Positions 31,593-40,651 of a stretch of DNA of 62,931 bases are shown here, piece after piece. The translations under genes were made by a program, and so were the position numbers. Where the stretch lies: positions 1 to 62,931 of the forward strand of contig NZ_UZWE01000042.1 in NCBI RefSeq assembly GCF_900631945.1. Reading direction: 5' to 3'. This DNA is from Paracoccus haematequi. Its GTDB lineage: Bacteria > Pseudomonadota > Alphaproteobacteria > Rhodobacterales > Rhodobacteraceae. The notes below the pieces were generated by a model, which ran no database searches, had not been told where the DNA came from, and saw only the letters and a list, made by a program, of their open reading frames with translations. Position 1 is the stretch's first letter; every line of letters begins with the position of its first letter.

Positions 31593-33869
31593 CTAGCCCA
31601 GCCCGACATGGCGCAGGGCAAGTTCCAGCGCCAGGCCCGGTTCGACCCTGCGCGGGCCGCGTCGGGGATCGTGGCCCAGAAGGCCGTTCGGGCACAGCCG
31701 GTCGTCGTCCCAGCCGGGATGGTCGGCGATGGGATAAAGGCAAATCCCCTCGACCCGCGCGCCGCGCCTGCGCGCCCGCGCCACCTGATCGCGGACATAG
31801 GCGAACCAAGAGGGACGACGCGCGCCCTCGGTTCCGGTTTCCGCGATCATCAGGGGCCGGTCATAGCGGGCCGCGACCTCGACCAGCAGGTCGGACAGCG
31901 GGCGATACCAGGGATGGTCCATGTCGATGGGCGGGCCTCCGTGGATCCACTGGTTGTTCCAATAGTAATTGACGCCGACGATATCCAGGAAGGACGGATC
32001 GCCGCCAAGCTGCGGCCACATCCGGCCCGAGATCAGCTCGAACGCCTGGAACTGCGCGTCGTGATAGCCTTGCGCCTCCCACAGGGGGCGGCCGTTATGG
32101 GGATCGTGATGGATCGCCAGCAGGGGTTCGGCATGAACGAAGCGGGCGCGCGGATCGACAGCGCGCAGTTCGTGCATCGCGGCGATCGAGGCGCGGGCAA
32201 GCTGGCATTTCAGCTCGTATCCCCGGCCTGCGGCAAAGGGGTTCAGGTATTGCGCGTCGCCCCCCGCCCAGGCGAAGAAGCTGATCTCGTTCACCGGGCA
32301 CCAGAAGGGCACGGCATCGGTCAGGTCGCGGTGATGGATGGCCACCGCGCGGGCAAAGCGCGCGAAGCGGTCCACGAAGGCGGGGGTCCAGATGTCCAGG
32401 TCGTCGGGCCAGCCGTAATGCAGCAGATCCCAGACGACCTGCGTGCCGGTGTCGCGAGCGGCCTGCATCATCGGCGTCAGGCTGGCGAAATCGTAGCGGC
32501 CGGGCGCGGTCTCGATCAGGTGCCAGCGGGCGCCGTCGCGGCAGGCGCGGATGCCCAGGCTCGCCAATTGCCGGTAATCCTGCGCGGCATGGCTGTCATG
32601 CCCGACCGAGGCGATCACGTCCAGCCTGCGCCCGTTGCGCAAACGGTGAGTCGATGCCTCCCACCCGCCCAGGACGAAGCTGTCAAAGGTTTCGGGCGGC
32701 GGCGCGGCGGGGCGTTCGGCCAGCACCGCGTCGAAAAGCGTCCGCCATTGCGGCACCACCACGGCGGCGGAATAGGTGGCGTGGACATGCGCCCGCAGCG
32801 CCGCTCCCAGCCGCCCGCGCAGGGGCGCGTCGTCCAGCAGGCGCAGCATGGCATCGGCCACGGCGGCGGGATCCTCATGCGGGACGAACAGGCCGCTGGA
32901 CCCGTCAGCGATCTGCTGCAAGGCGCCGTTGTCCGGGGTGGCGATGACCGGCAGGCCCGCCGCACCGGCCTCGGCGATGACATGAGGCATCCCTTCGCCG
33001 CGCGACAGCCAGCAGAAGATGTCCATCGCCGCCAGCAGGTCCGGCACGTCCTTGCGGTTGCCGGTGAAGATGATGCGCTGGCCCAGCGGTTCGGCCATGC
33101 GGCGCAGGTCGTCGGCATAATCGGGCATGAAGGCGTCGGGCCCACCCACCACGACGAAACGCGCGCGGGGATCGCGGATGCGCAGGGCGGCGGCGATGAA
33201 ATCCTCGACATGCTTTTTGCGGTCCAGGCGGCCGACCCAGCCGATCAGGATCTCGTCCGGCGCCACGCCAAGCGCCGCGCGCATCGGGGCGCGGGCCTCA
33301 GGGCGGAACTCGTCCAGATCCACCATCGAGGGGATTTCCAGCGCATCCCCCGTCCGGTCGGGCATCTTCGATGCCGCCGCCGCGCGGATGCTGTCGCAGA
33401 CGCCGACATAGCGGGCGGTGAAATGCTTCGGCCCGGCCAGGGCCTCGGAGACCAGCCCGCCATGTTCGATCAGCGGCGGGCGCAGCGCCATGCGTTCCAG
33501 CGTCGGATAGATGTCGGCGACGTTCTGGCAGGACACCACCACATCCGCCCCCGCCAGCCTGCGACGCAGATAGTCCACGGTCTCCTCGAACCCCAAGCCA
33601 TAGGGGGTGGTATCGACCTGCACGCCCAGTTCGGCAAGCTGGTCATGGGTCTGGTCCGGCATCCCCTCTTTCCGGAAGCAGGGAATGACGGTGATGCGGT
33701 ACCGGTCGCGCGGCAGGTTGCGGGCCAGCAGGCGGATCTCGGTTTCTTCGCCGCCGACGACCAGCCAGGCCATCACGAAGGTGATGCGGATCAGGTCGTG
33801 GCCGTCATGCGGCTGCGGAAAGACCTCGGGCGGGATGACGCCCCAGGCGAGGGTGTCGTCCGCGCTCAT
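31593..33869 (-). CDS. Fused family 4 glycosyltransferase and clan-A glycoside hydrolase-like protein
   Basis: 758 residues. Residues ~25-385 form a GT-B glycosyltransferase of family 4 type: VVGGEETEIRLLARNLP, IGWVGRLDRKKHVEDFI and the donor-site segment SRGEGMPHVIAEAGAAGLPV. Residues ~395-755 look like a GH1-type TIM barrel: N527-E528 in CPVNEIS is the usual acid/base position and E677 in IAETGTEG the nucleophile position. It could add a sugar and trim or transglycosylate the same polymer. No signal peptide is seen, so it is cytosolic. It is last in the five-gene operon; its ATG overlaps the preceding stop. Confidence 0.8.
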   Translation of the reverse strand: MSADDTLAWGVIPPEVFPQPHDGHDLIRITFVMAWLVVGGEETEIRLLARNLPRDRYRITVIPCFRKEGMPDQTHDQLAELGVQVDTTPYGLGFEETVDYLRRRLAGADVVVSCQNVADIYPTLERMALRPPLIEHGGLVSEALAGPKHFTARYVGVCDSIRAAAASKMPDRTGDALEIPSMVDLDEFRPEARAPMRAALGVAPDEILIGWVGRLDRKKHVEDFIAAALRIRDPRARFVVVGGPDAFMPDYADDLRRMAEPLGQRIIFTGNRKDVPDLLAAMDIFCWLSRGEGMPHVIAEAGAAGLPVIATPDNGALQQIADGSSGLFVPHEDPAAVADAMLRLLDDAPLRGRLGAALRAHVHATYSAAVVVPQWRTLFDAVLAERPAAPPPETFDSFVLGGWEASTHRLRNGRRLDVIASVGHDSHAAQDYRQLASLGIRACRDGARWHLIETAPGRYDFASLTPMMQAARDTGTQVVWDLLHYGWPDDLDIWTPAFVDRFARFARAVAIHHRDLTDAVPFWCPVNEISFFAWAGGDAQYLNPFAAGRGYELKCQLARASIAAMHELRAVDPRARFVHAEPLLAIHHDPHNGRPLWEAQGYHDAQFQAFELISGRMWPQLGGDPSFLDIVGVNYYWNNQWIHGGPPIDMDHPWYRPLSDLLVEVAARYDRPLMIAETGTEGARRPSWFAYVRDQVARARRRGARVEGICLYPIADHPGWDDDRLCPNGLLGHDPRRGPRRVEPGLALELALRHVGLG

Positions 33870-34960
33870 GTCTGGAACACGACTTGCAGGAAATCGGGAC
33901 GCTCGGCGACCAGGCGGCGCAGGAAATCCGGGGCCTGGTCATAGGGCACCACATGGGTGATCATGTGCTGCCGGATCAGATCGCCCTCGGCCCCCAGCAG
34001 GCGCAGGGTTTCCTGCGCCAGCCGCCGCTGGTCCCAGGCATGGGCCACCGGGCGCGGCATCCGGTTGATCTGCGCGCAGCGGATCGACAACCCGTTGTGG
34101 TGGAACTCCTCTCCCAGCCGCGCGCCGTCCAGGCCGCCCTGATAGAAGGCCAGATCGATCACCGTGCCCTGCGGGCGCAGGGCTTGCAGGCAGCGGTGCA
34201 GGCTGTCGGACCGGGCGCGGGTCTGGAAGACGTATTCCGCGCCCCGCCCGCCGACCTTGTGGTGCCAGGTCTTCGCGTGGCGCACCGCGTCGTCCTCGGC
34301 CAGGGCGGTGAAGGCCATGCGGCGGGCGATGTCCTGCCGGAAGGGCGAGGGGTCCACGACGACGATTTCCGAAGCCCCCGCCTGCCGGGCGAACAGCGCG
34401 CAGAACAGCCCCACGGTGCCGCCGCCCCAGACCAGCACCGGACGGCCCTGCACCCCCGCGCCCAGAAACGGGACCGCCGCGCCGAACTGGTCGGCATCGG
34501 CGTGCAGCAGGCCGTTGGCCGCGATCGGTCCCATCTGCGCCACGAAGATGCCCAGGATCGGATCCATGCCGTCGGGCAGCGTCAGCAGCAGATCATGGGC
34601 CGGATCGGCCGTGTGGCCGGTCTTGTGGCCGAAGGTGGTGGCGACCACGTCGCCGGGCGCGAATCCCGGCGCGCGGGCGTCGATGACGCGGGCGGATTCC
34701 ATGTAACCCAGGAAATTGACGGGGAAATGCGCGGACGGCTCTCCGGGGATGAACAACCCCCGACCGTCGTCCCAGCGGCTGTGCAGATAGGGGTTGGTGC
34801 CCTTCAGGAAGGTCAGCTCGGTCCCCGCCGACAGGCCGGTATACAGCAGCTCCAGCCGCACCTGCCCGTCGCCCGCCGGCCCTTCGTCATAGCCGAAGAA
34901 ATAAGGCTCATGAGGACGTTCGATGCCCAGGGACCGGATATGGCGATGCTCATGCGGCAT
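33866..34960 (-). CDS. Medium-chain dehydrogenase-like protein (zinc-lacking type)
   Basis: 364 residues of the MDR/quinone-reductase-alcohol dehydrogenase fold. N-terminal GroES-like part with LLYTGLSAGTELTFLKG and GDVVATTFGHKTGH; Rossmann domain with VLVWGGGTVGLFCALFARQ. The catalytic zinc cysteine and the GHE motif of true alcohol dehydrogenases are absent. Similar proteins (bi-domain oxidoreductase N-halves) sit in polysaccharide clusters beside Gfo/Idh/MocA proteins. Here the Gfo/Idh/MocA domain is on the upstream gene product. It overlaps its neighbours by 11 and 4 bp. Confidence 0.8.
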   Translation of the reverse strand: MPHEHRHIRSLGIERPHEPYFFGYDEGPAGDGQVRLELLYTGLSAGTELTFLKGTNPYLHSRWDDGRGLFIPGEPSAHFPVNFLGYMESARVIDARAPGFAPGDVVATTFGHKTGHTADPAHDLLLTLPDGMDPILGIFVAQMGPIAANGLLHADADQFGAAVPFLGAGVQGRPVLVWGGGTVGLFCALFARQAGASEIVVVDPSPFRQDIARRMAFTALAEDDAVRHAKTWHHKVGGRGAEYVFQTRARSDSLHRCLQALRPQGTVIDLAFYQGGLDGARLGEEFHHNGLSIRCAQINRMPRPVAHAWDQRRLAQETLRLLGAEGDLIRQHMITHVVPYDQAPDFLRRLVAERPDFLQVVFQT

Positions 34961-37043
34961 GGTCGGGGCTTTGCGCAGAGGCTTGACGAAAGATCGGCTG
35001 CGGGTCAGCCCGCAGCCCCTCCATCTTCACAAGGGCGCCGTCGCGGGCGGATTGGGCGACCGCAAGCGCCACGCGATGGGTGATCAAGGCTTCGCCGTAA
35101 GGGCAGCGGATGCGGTTCTCGCGCCCCTGCACGGCCTCGATGAAATCGCGGTCCTCGCGCCAGACGGGATCGCCCTGGGCAGGGCGCAGGGGGCGGCCCT
35201 GGCCCACGTCGACCATCAGGTCGTGGTCGCTGATTTCCAGGGCCATGCCGTCGGCGAAGACATGCAGGCCGACGCGGTGGTTCCAGCGCAGCAGGCAGGT
35301 GGCCGACAGGTTGGCGATGGCCCCGCTGGCGAAACGCAGCGTGGCGGCGGTGGCGGTGGGCACGGTCAGCCCGGCGAAATCGTCGCGGTCGCGGCGGGCG
35401 GACATGGCGAAGACCTCGGTCACGTCGCCCGCCAGAAAGCGCGCGGCGTCGATCACATGGGTGGCCTGTTCGACCACCTGCCCGCCGCTTTTGTCGTCAT
35501 GCCACCACCATTGCGGAGGCGGCGTCTGGTCCAGCCAGAAGCCCTGGATCAGATGCGGCGCGTTCCGGGCCAGGTGGCCGCGCGCCTCGTCCATGGTGTC
35601 CAGATAGCGCCAGTGGTATCCGACGGCGGTGATCAGGCCCGCGGCCTCGACCTGGGCGGCGATGTCCTGGGCCAGCGCCACGTCCAGAGAGATCGGCTTT
35701 TCCACGAAGAACGGCAGGCCCTTGTCGATGCAGGCCCGTTCCGGCGCGCCATGGGCGAAGGGCGGCACGCAGATGAACACGGCGTCCAGATCCTCGGCCG
35801 CCAGCATCGCGTCGTGATCGGCATAGGCCACCGCGCCGGTATCGCGCGCCGCCTGGGCCGCGCGGTCCCGGTCGGGGTCGCACAGGGCGGCGATATGCAC
35901 GTCCTCCATGGTTCGCAGGACGCCGAAATGGCGATGGGCGATGCCGCCCGCGCCGATGAAGCCCAGTCTTGTCTTGGTCATTCCGTCCTCGTTTCGCTGC
36001 CGCAGCACGCGGCGGTAAACCTGCATCGTATCGGCCGCCATGCGGGCGGCGGTGAAATGCCGGGTCCAGCGGTCGCGCCCGCCCCGCGCCACCGCCTCGC
36101 GGCCCGGCCGGTCGGTCAGCGCCTGCGCCACCGCATCGGCCAGCGGCCGCGACCGGCGCGGCGGAACCAGCCAGGGATGGTCTGGACCCAGGGCCTCGGC
36201 CGATCCGGGGACATCGGTGGCGACCACCGGCAGGCCGATGGACATGGCCTCCAGCAGGACCAGCGGCAGCCCCTCGAAGCCCGAGGGCAGGACCAGCAGA
36301 TCGGACGCCGCCATCAGCGCGGCCACGTCGTCGCGCCGTCCCAGGATAGCCAGGCTGTCGCCCAGGCCCAGGCGCGCGGCCCAGCGGGTCAGGCAGGGAT
36401 CGCCCGGTTCGGGACCGGCCAGATCCAGCCGCGCGGGAATGCCCCGCCGATGCAGCCGGGCCAGGGCGACCAGCAGGGTGCGGTGCAGCTTTTGCGGGGC
36501 GAAGCGGCCCACGCATAACAGCCGCATCCCGTCGCCGCCCTGGTAAGGGACGGGGGGCGGGGCGGTTCCGTTCGGCACGGCATGGACCGGCAGGTCGGCC
36601 CGCGCCATCCCGTCAAGCGCCGCCCGCCAGCCCCGGCCCGCCGCCTGGGACACGGCGATGACCGCATCCAGGTCGCGGCTGGCCTGGGCATAGGCGTCGA
36701 TCTGGCCCCCATCGGTCAGAAGCCAGGGCAGGTGTTCGGTGCGGATCACCGCCCTGCCCGCCTGCGCGGCGGCGGCGACAAGGTCGTGGCCTTCCCAGCC
36801 GATGCCCGCATGGATATGCACGATCCGGGCCGGTGATGCCGCGATCATCGGCCCGGCATCCCGCGGATCGAAGACCTGCGCCAGAACGCCGCGATCCGCC
36901 GCCCGCGCTGCAAGGGCGCGGCCCGCCGGATGGTCGGGAAACCCCAGGAAGGCCATGCCGGGCGGCAGGCTCGCGGCCAGGGTCAGCATGTGTTCGCCAA
37001 GGCCCGAAGGTTCAGGACTGTCGGTCAGCAGCAGGCAGCGCAT
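34950..37043 (-). CDS. Fused family 4 glycosyltransferase and Gfo/Idh/MocA oxidoreductase
   Basis: 697 residues. Residues 1-~340 are a GT4 enzyme: RLLCVGRFAPQKLHRTLLVA and LLVLPSGFEGLPLVLLEAMS carry the GT-B donor-site E-x7-E pattern. Residues 355-697 are a complete Gfo/Idh/MocA NAD(P) oxidoreductase: RLGFIGAGGIAHRHFGVL, then VEKPISLDVALAQ with the catalytic-type E-K-P and GGQVVEQATHVIDAARFL. Met355 is preceded by GAGGACGGA, so independent internal initiation at 35981 is possible. The oxidoreductase probably makes a modified sugar for the transferase. It starts 10 bp after the GT-mutase gene. Confidence 0.82.
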   Translation of the reverse strand: MRCLLLTDSPEPSGLGEHMLTLAASLPPGMAFLGFPDHPAGRALAARAADRGVLAQVFDPRDAGPMIAASPARIVHIHAGIGWEGHDLVAAAAQAGRAVIRTEHLPWLLTDGGQIDAYAQASRDLDAVIAVSQAAGRGWRAALDGMARADLPVHAVPNGTAPPPVPYQGGDGMRLLCVGRFAPQKLHRTLLVALARLHRRGIPARLDLAGPEPGDPCLTRWAARLGLGDSLAILGRRDDVAALMAASDLLVLPSGFEGLPLVLLEAMSIGLPVVATDVPGSAEALGPDHPWLVPPRRSRPLADAVAQALTDRPGREAVARGGRDRWTRHFTAARMAADTMQVYRRVLRQRNEDGMTKTRLGFIGAGGIAHRHFGVLRTMEDVHIAALCDPDRDRAAQAARDTGAVAYADHDAMLAAEDLDAVFICVPPFAHGAPERACIDKGLPFFVEKPISLDVALAQDIAAQVEAAGLITAVGYHWRYLDTMDEARGHLARNAPHLIQGFWLDQTPPPQWWWHDDKSGGQVVEQATHVIDAARFLAGDVTEVFAMSARRDRDDFAGLTVPTATAATLRFASGAIANLSATCLLRWNHRVGLHVFADGMALEISDHDLMVDVGQGRPLRPAQGDPVWREDRDFIEAVQGRENRIRCPYGEALITHRVALAVAQSARDGALVKMEGLRADPQPIFRQASAQSPDHAA

Positions 37044-37053
37044 CAGGCGGCGG

Positions 37054-39390
37054 TCATGCCAGGGGCGCCATCGCGGCAGTCCCGGCCTGCCGTGCGGTCA
37101 GCCGCCGGTGGATCGCCAAAGCCTGCCCGACCACCTGGTCCATGTTGTAATAGCGATAGCTGCCCAGCCGCCCTGCGAAGATCACGTTCGGCTCGGCCGC
37201 AGCCAGGGCGTCATAGCGGCGGAACAGTTCGTGGTTCTCGGGTCGGGGGATCGGATAATAGGGATCGCCCTCGGCCGATGGGTATTCGTAGCTGATCGAG
37301 GTCTTGGCGTGGCGTTGGCCGGTCAGGTGCTTGTATTCGGTGATCCGGGTATAAGGCACGTCCTCGGACGGGAAGTTCACGACGCCGACCGGCTGGAACC
37401 GGGCTTGGTCCAGCGTCTCATGCACGAATTGCAGGCTGCGATAGGGCAGCGTGCCGAAGCGGTGCCCGAAATAGGCGTCGATCGGCCCGGTATAGACGGT
37501 CAGCGCGCCGCGGTCGGACGGCTCCAGGTCGTGAAAATCGGTGCCCAGGGCCAGATCGATTCCCGGATGGTCCAGCATCCGTTCGAACATCCGGGTATAG
37601 CCTTCCCTGGGCATCGCCTGGTGCTTGTCGGTGAAATAGCGGTCGTCGGTATTGGTCCGCGTCGGCACCCGCGCCGTCACCGACTTGTCCAGTTGCGACG
37701 GATCAAGCCCCCATTGCTTGCGCGTATAGCCCTGGAAAAAGGTTTCATACAAATCCGTGCCGATGGCGTTCACCACCACGTCGCGCGAGGTGCGGATCTT
37801 GTCCATCGGCTGCGCCTGCCGGGCCAGGAAAGCCTGCGCCTCGGCCTCGGACCGCATGTCCAGGCCGTAAAGCGCGTTCAGCGTGTCGCGGTTGATCGGC
37901 ATCGGCACCGACTTGTCGCCCACCCGCGCCAGCACGCGGTGCTCATAGGGGCGCCATTCCGTGAACCGGCCCAGCCAGTCGAACACGTCGTCGCTGTTGG
38001 TATGGAAAATATGCGGGCCATAGCGGTGGATCAGGATCCCGGCCGCGTCCAGGCAGTCGAAGGCATTGCCCGCCACATGATCGCGCCGGTCGGCCAGCAG
38101 CACGCGCTTGCCCGACACTTCGGCGAATTGCCGCGCCAGGACCGATCCGGCGAAACCCGCGCCGCAGATGGTCACGTCGTATTTGCGGACGCCGCGCCGG
38201 ATCCGGGGGGCGGACAGGCTGATGACGACCTGCGGGCCATGCCGCCTGCGCGCGGCCGCCGCATCCAGAAGCGTCCGCATCTGCCGGAAGGTATTGTCCC
38301 AGCTGAGATCGGCAAGCAGCTGGTCGGCCTGGTCGCGCCATCCGGGGCGGCCCTTGGCGGCCAGGGCTTCCTCGCAGGCGCGCACGAAGCCATCAGCGTC
38401 CGCCGCGATACGGACCGACGCCAGATCCCCGTAATGGCGCACCACGTCCCGCACCGGGGTCGACACGACCTGCACGCCCCCCGCCAGATATTCCGGCGTC
38501 TTGGTGGGGGAAATGAAGCGCGTCGCCTGGTTCATGGCAAAGGGCATCAGCGCCACGTCCCAGCCCGACAGATAGGCGGGCAACTGGTCGTAACCGCGCT
38601 GCCCCAGCCAGTGGAGGTTGGGCGCGCGGGGCAGATCCTCGGGTCCGATCTTGGCCAGGGGTCCGATCATCACCACCGACCAGTCGGGATGGGCCGCGGC
38701 CAGGGCCGCGACCAGCGACAGATCCAGCCGTTCGTCGATCACCCCGTAATAGCCCAGGCGCGGGCCGGGCAGCCCCGCCTGATCCGCAGGTTCCTGCCCG
38801 GCGCTGCGCGCGCGGGCGAAATGGGTGGTGTCCACCGACGACGGAAAGGGATGGATGTTGGCATGCCGCCCGGCCTTGGCCTCATAAATGGAATGGCCGC
38901 CCGTGAAGACCACATCCGCCGCCGCCATCAGCGCGGTCTCGTTCGCGGCCAGGTCCGGCGGCGCGAAACGGAAGGCGGACAGTTCGTCCATGCAGTCATA
39001 GACCACCGCCGCCGACTCGACATGGGCGGCGATGGGCCACATCATCGGCGTATAGAACCACAGCACCGGGCGGTGGATCCCGGCCACGCCCATCATCTGG
39101 TCCAGCAGTTGCGTCAGCGCGCGGGCCTGATCCTCGGGCGCCCAGGCGGCGGGGACGCGGGGGCGGATCGCCTGGACGGCGGTGCCGGGAAAGGCGTGGA
39201 ATTCCAGATAGGGCAGGTGATGATCGGTGGGGATCGCCTCTTCCCAGAAGAACAGCCGGTGGCTTTCGGCAAAGCGCGACATCAGGTGCTGCGGACGCTG
39301 GCAGACGAAATCCCAGCGAAGATGCGAAAAGCAGATCAGCACGGGCCGGGCCGCAAGCGCGAAGGGCGTCAGGGGGTTCGCGTCGTTCAT
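37054..39390 (-). CDS. Fused glycosyltransferase and UDP-galactopyranose mutase
   Basis: 778 residues. Residues ~15-385 are a GT-B transferase of the type that starts ICFSHLRWDFVCQRPQHLM and carries FISPTKTPEYLAGGVQVVST. From residue 403 a full UDP-galactopyranose mutase follows: DVTICGAGFAGSVLARQFAE (FAD site), HRYGPHIFHTNSDDV, QGYTRKQWGLDPSQL and GRLGSYRYYNMDQ. The mutase converts UDP-galactopyranose to UDP-galactofuranose, and the attached transferase could use it directly. There is no internal start between the halves. The product therefore points to a galactofuranose-containing surface glycan. Confidence 0.88.
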   Translation of the reverse strand: MNDANPLTPFALAARPVLICFSHLRWDFVCQRPQHLMSRFAESHRLFFWEEAIPTDHHLPYLEFHAFPGTAVQAIRPRVPAAWAPEDQARALTQLLDQMMGVAGIHRPVLWFYTPMMWPIAAHVESAAVVYDCMDELSAFRFAPPDLAANETALMAAADVVFTGGHSIYEAKAGRHANIHPFPSSVDTTHFARARSAGQEPADQAGLPGPRLGYYGVIDERLDLSLVAALAAAHPDWSVVMIGPLAKIGPEDLPRAPNLHWLGQRGYDQLPAYLSGWDVALMPFAMNQATRFISPTKTPEYLAGGVQVVSTPVRDVVRHYGDLASVRIAADADGFVRACEEALAAKGRPGWRDQADQLLADLSWDNTFRQMRTLLDAAAARRRHGPQVVISLSAPRIRRGVRKYDVTICGAGFAGSVLARQFAEVSGKRVLLADRRDHVAGNAFDCLDAAGILIHRYGPHIFHTNSDDVFDWLGRFTEWRPYEHRVLARVGDKSVPMPINRDTLNALYGLDMRSEAEAQAFLARQAQPMDKIRTSRDVVVNAIGTDLYETFFQGYTRKQWGLDPSQLDKSVTARVPTRTNTDDRYFTDKHQAMPREGYTRMFERMLDHPGIDLALGTDFHDLEPSDRGALTVYTGPIDAYFGHRFGTLPYRSLQFVHETLDQARFQPVGVVNFPSEDVPYTRITEYKHLTGQRHAKTSISYEYPSAEGDPYYPIPRPENHELFRRYDALAAAEPNVIFAGRLGSYRYYNMDQVVGQALAIHRRLTARQAGTAAMAPLA

Positions 39391-40553
39391 GGCACCGTCC
39401 TTGCGTTGCGGATTTCGGTCAGTTTTTCGGAAAGCACCGCCATGCTGGGCTGCCATCCCCATCGGGACAGCGCCACATCGCGGGGGTCGTAACGGGCATG
39501 GTCGCGCAGCAGCCTGTCCAGGGCCTCGGCGAAATCGGCGCCCTCATGGGCGGCGATGCCGGTTTCCGGCGTGACGAATTGCAACCCGCAGGACAGCCGC
39601 GCATTGGCCAGCACCGGCAGGCCCGCCAACTGGTATTCGGTCAGGATCGCGGGCGCGCCGTCGTCCACGCCGCAGACGACGCCGACGCGGGCGCGGTTGA
39701 TCTGGCGGTTCACCTCGGCATGGGGCACGCCGGGGGGGCCGACGATCTCCAGATCCAGTCCCTCGCGCGCGGCGCGGTCGCGGAATTCGTCGGTCTGGTG
39801 GCCATAGCCCACCACCAGCAGCCCCCGCGTGCCGGGGCGGCGCGCCATGGCGTCGAACAGGATGTCGTGACGCTTGTAGGGCTGGGCGCAGGCCACATAG
39901 ACCACGTCCCGGTCCTTGTCGGCGCCGGTGGGAAAGAAGGTCTGCCCGGATGCGAAGGCCGGGCCAATGGGCAGGACCAGGGTGCGCGCGCCAGGAATGC
40001 GCGCCTGTATGTCGCGCGACTGCCAGTCGGCGCCGGTCAGGAACAGGTCGAAGCGCGCCGCGAGATCGTCGGAAATGCGCAGCGCCGGCGCATCGATCGA
40101 GTTATAGATCTTCAGCGACCCCGCGCAGGCCTCCAGCAGGGCCGCATCCACCCCCAGACCCCAGACGCACAGGACATCCGGGGCGCCGACCGTGCGGATG
40201 AAATCCACCGCATCGGCCGAGGCATAGGGGGCGGGACCGTCAGCGCGAAAGACGCGGCGGGTCAGGGCCGGATTGGCGGGATCGGGCGTGCCATCCGGCA
40301 GCCCCCTGTCGCGGTCTGAGTCCCCGTCCCGGCCCGCAAAGGACCAGATCTCGGCGTGATCGACCAGACCGCTGGCCACCGCCGACAGGGGCAGCCGCTC
40401 CAGATAACCGCCGCTGACCTCGATTGTTTCCGGGCGGGGCCGTCCAGCCGGAGAGCGCGCGGCGGACCAGAAACCGGGACGGGCCGGAATTGCGGGAATG
40501 CTGGGCGGAACCTGCGAGCAGTAATCGGAAATCGCAGCGATCCAGCCCGGCAT
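39387..40553 (-). CDS. Glycosyltransferase, GT-B fold
   Basis: 388 residues, first gene of the operon. The C-terminal half has the GT-B pattern: VVYVACAQPYKRHDILFDAM, GLLVVGYGHQTDEF and GAPAILTEYQLAGLPVLANA, which contains the donor-binding acidic residue. The N-terminal half is more diverged (VLCVWGLGVDAALLEACAGS). ATG 40553 with GGGGTGGAAC upstream was chosen; the frame is open to TTG 40583. The stop overlaps the next start (ATGA). Donor and acceptor are unknown. Confidence 0.8.
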   Translation of the reverse strand: MPGWIAAISDYCSQVPPSIPAIPARPGFWSAARSPAGRPRPETIEVSGGYLERLPLSAVASGLVDHAEIWSFAGRDGDSDRDRGLPDGTPDPANPALTRRVFRADGPAPYASADAVDFIRTVGAPDVLCVWGLGVDAALLEACAGSLKIYNSIDAPALRISDDLAARFDLFLTGADWQSRDIQARIPGARTLVLPIGPAFASGQTFFPTGADKDRDVVYVACAQPYKRHDILFDAMARRPGTRGLLVVGYGHQTDEFRDRAAREGLDLEIVGPPGVPHAEVNRQINRARVGVVCGVDDGAPAILTEYQLAGLPVLANARLSCGLQFVTPETGIAAHEGADFAEALDRLLRDHARYDPRDVALSRWGWQPSMAVLSEKLTEIRNARTVP

Positions 40554-40559
40554 GTTCCA

Positions 40560-40577
40560 CCCCAAAGAAGCTTGGGG
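40560..40577. repeat. Inverted repeat in the leader of the polysaccharide operon
   Basis: CCCCAA and TTGGGG separated by six bases, about 7 bp upstream of the first glycosyltransferase start. It may act as an operator or leader hairpin. The remaining 75 bases to the ackA stop are AT-richer (tgatctttattag) and probably hold the promoter. Confidence 0.35.
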
Positions 40578-40651
40578 TAACAACCCGGCCCGGGGGAGGT
40601 TTCATTGATCTTTATTAGCGAACCCCGCGCCCCGGAAGGGGCCGTCGATCC

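Noticed and set aside
40600..40620. TTGAT-like sequence as a second FNR box
   Set aside because: TTGATctttATTAG has only one good half-site.
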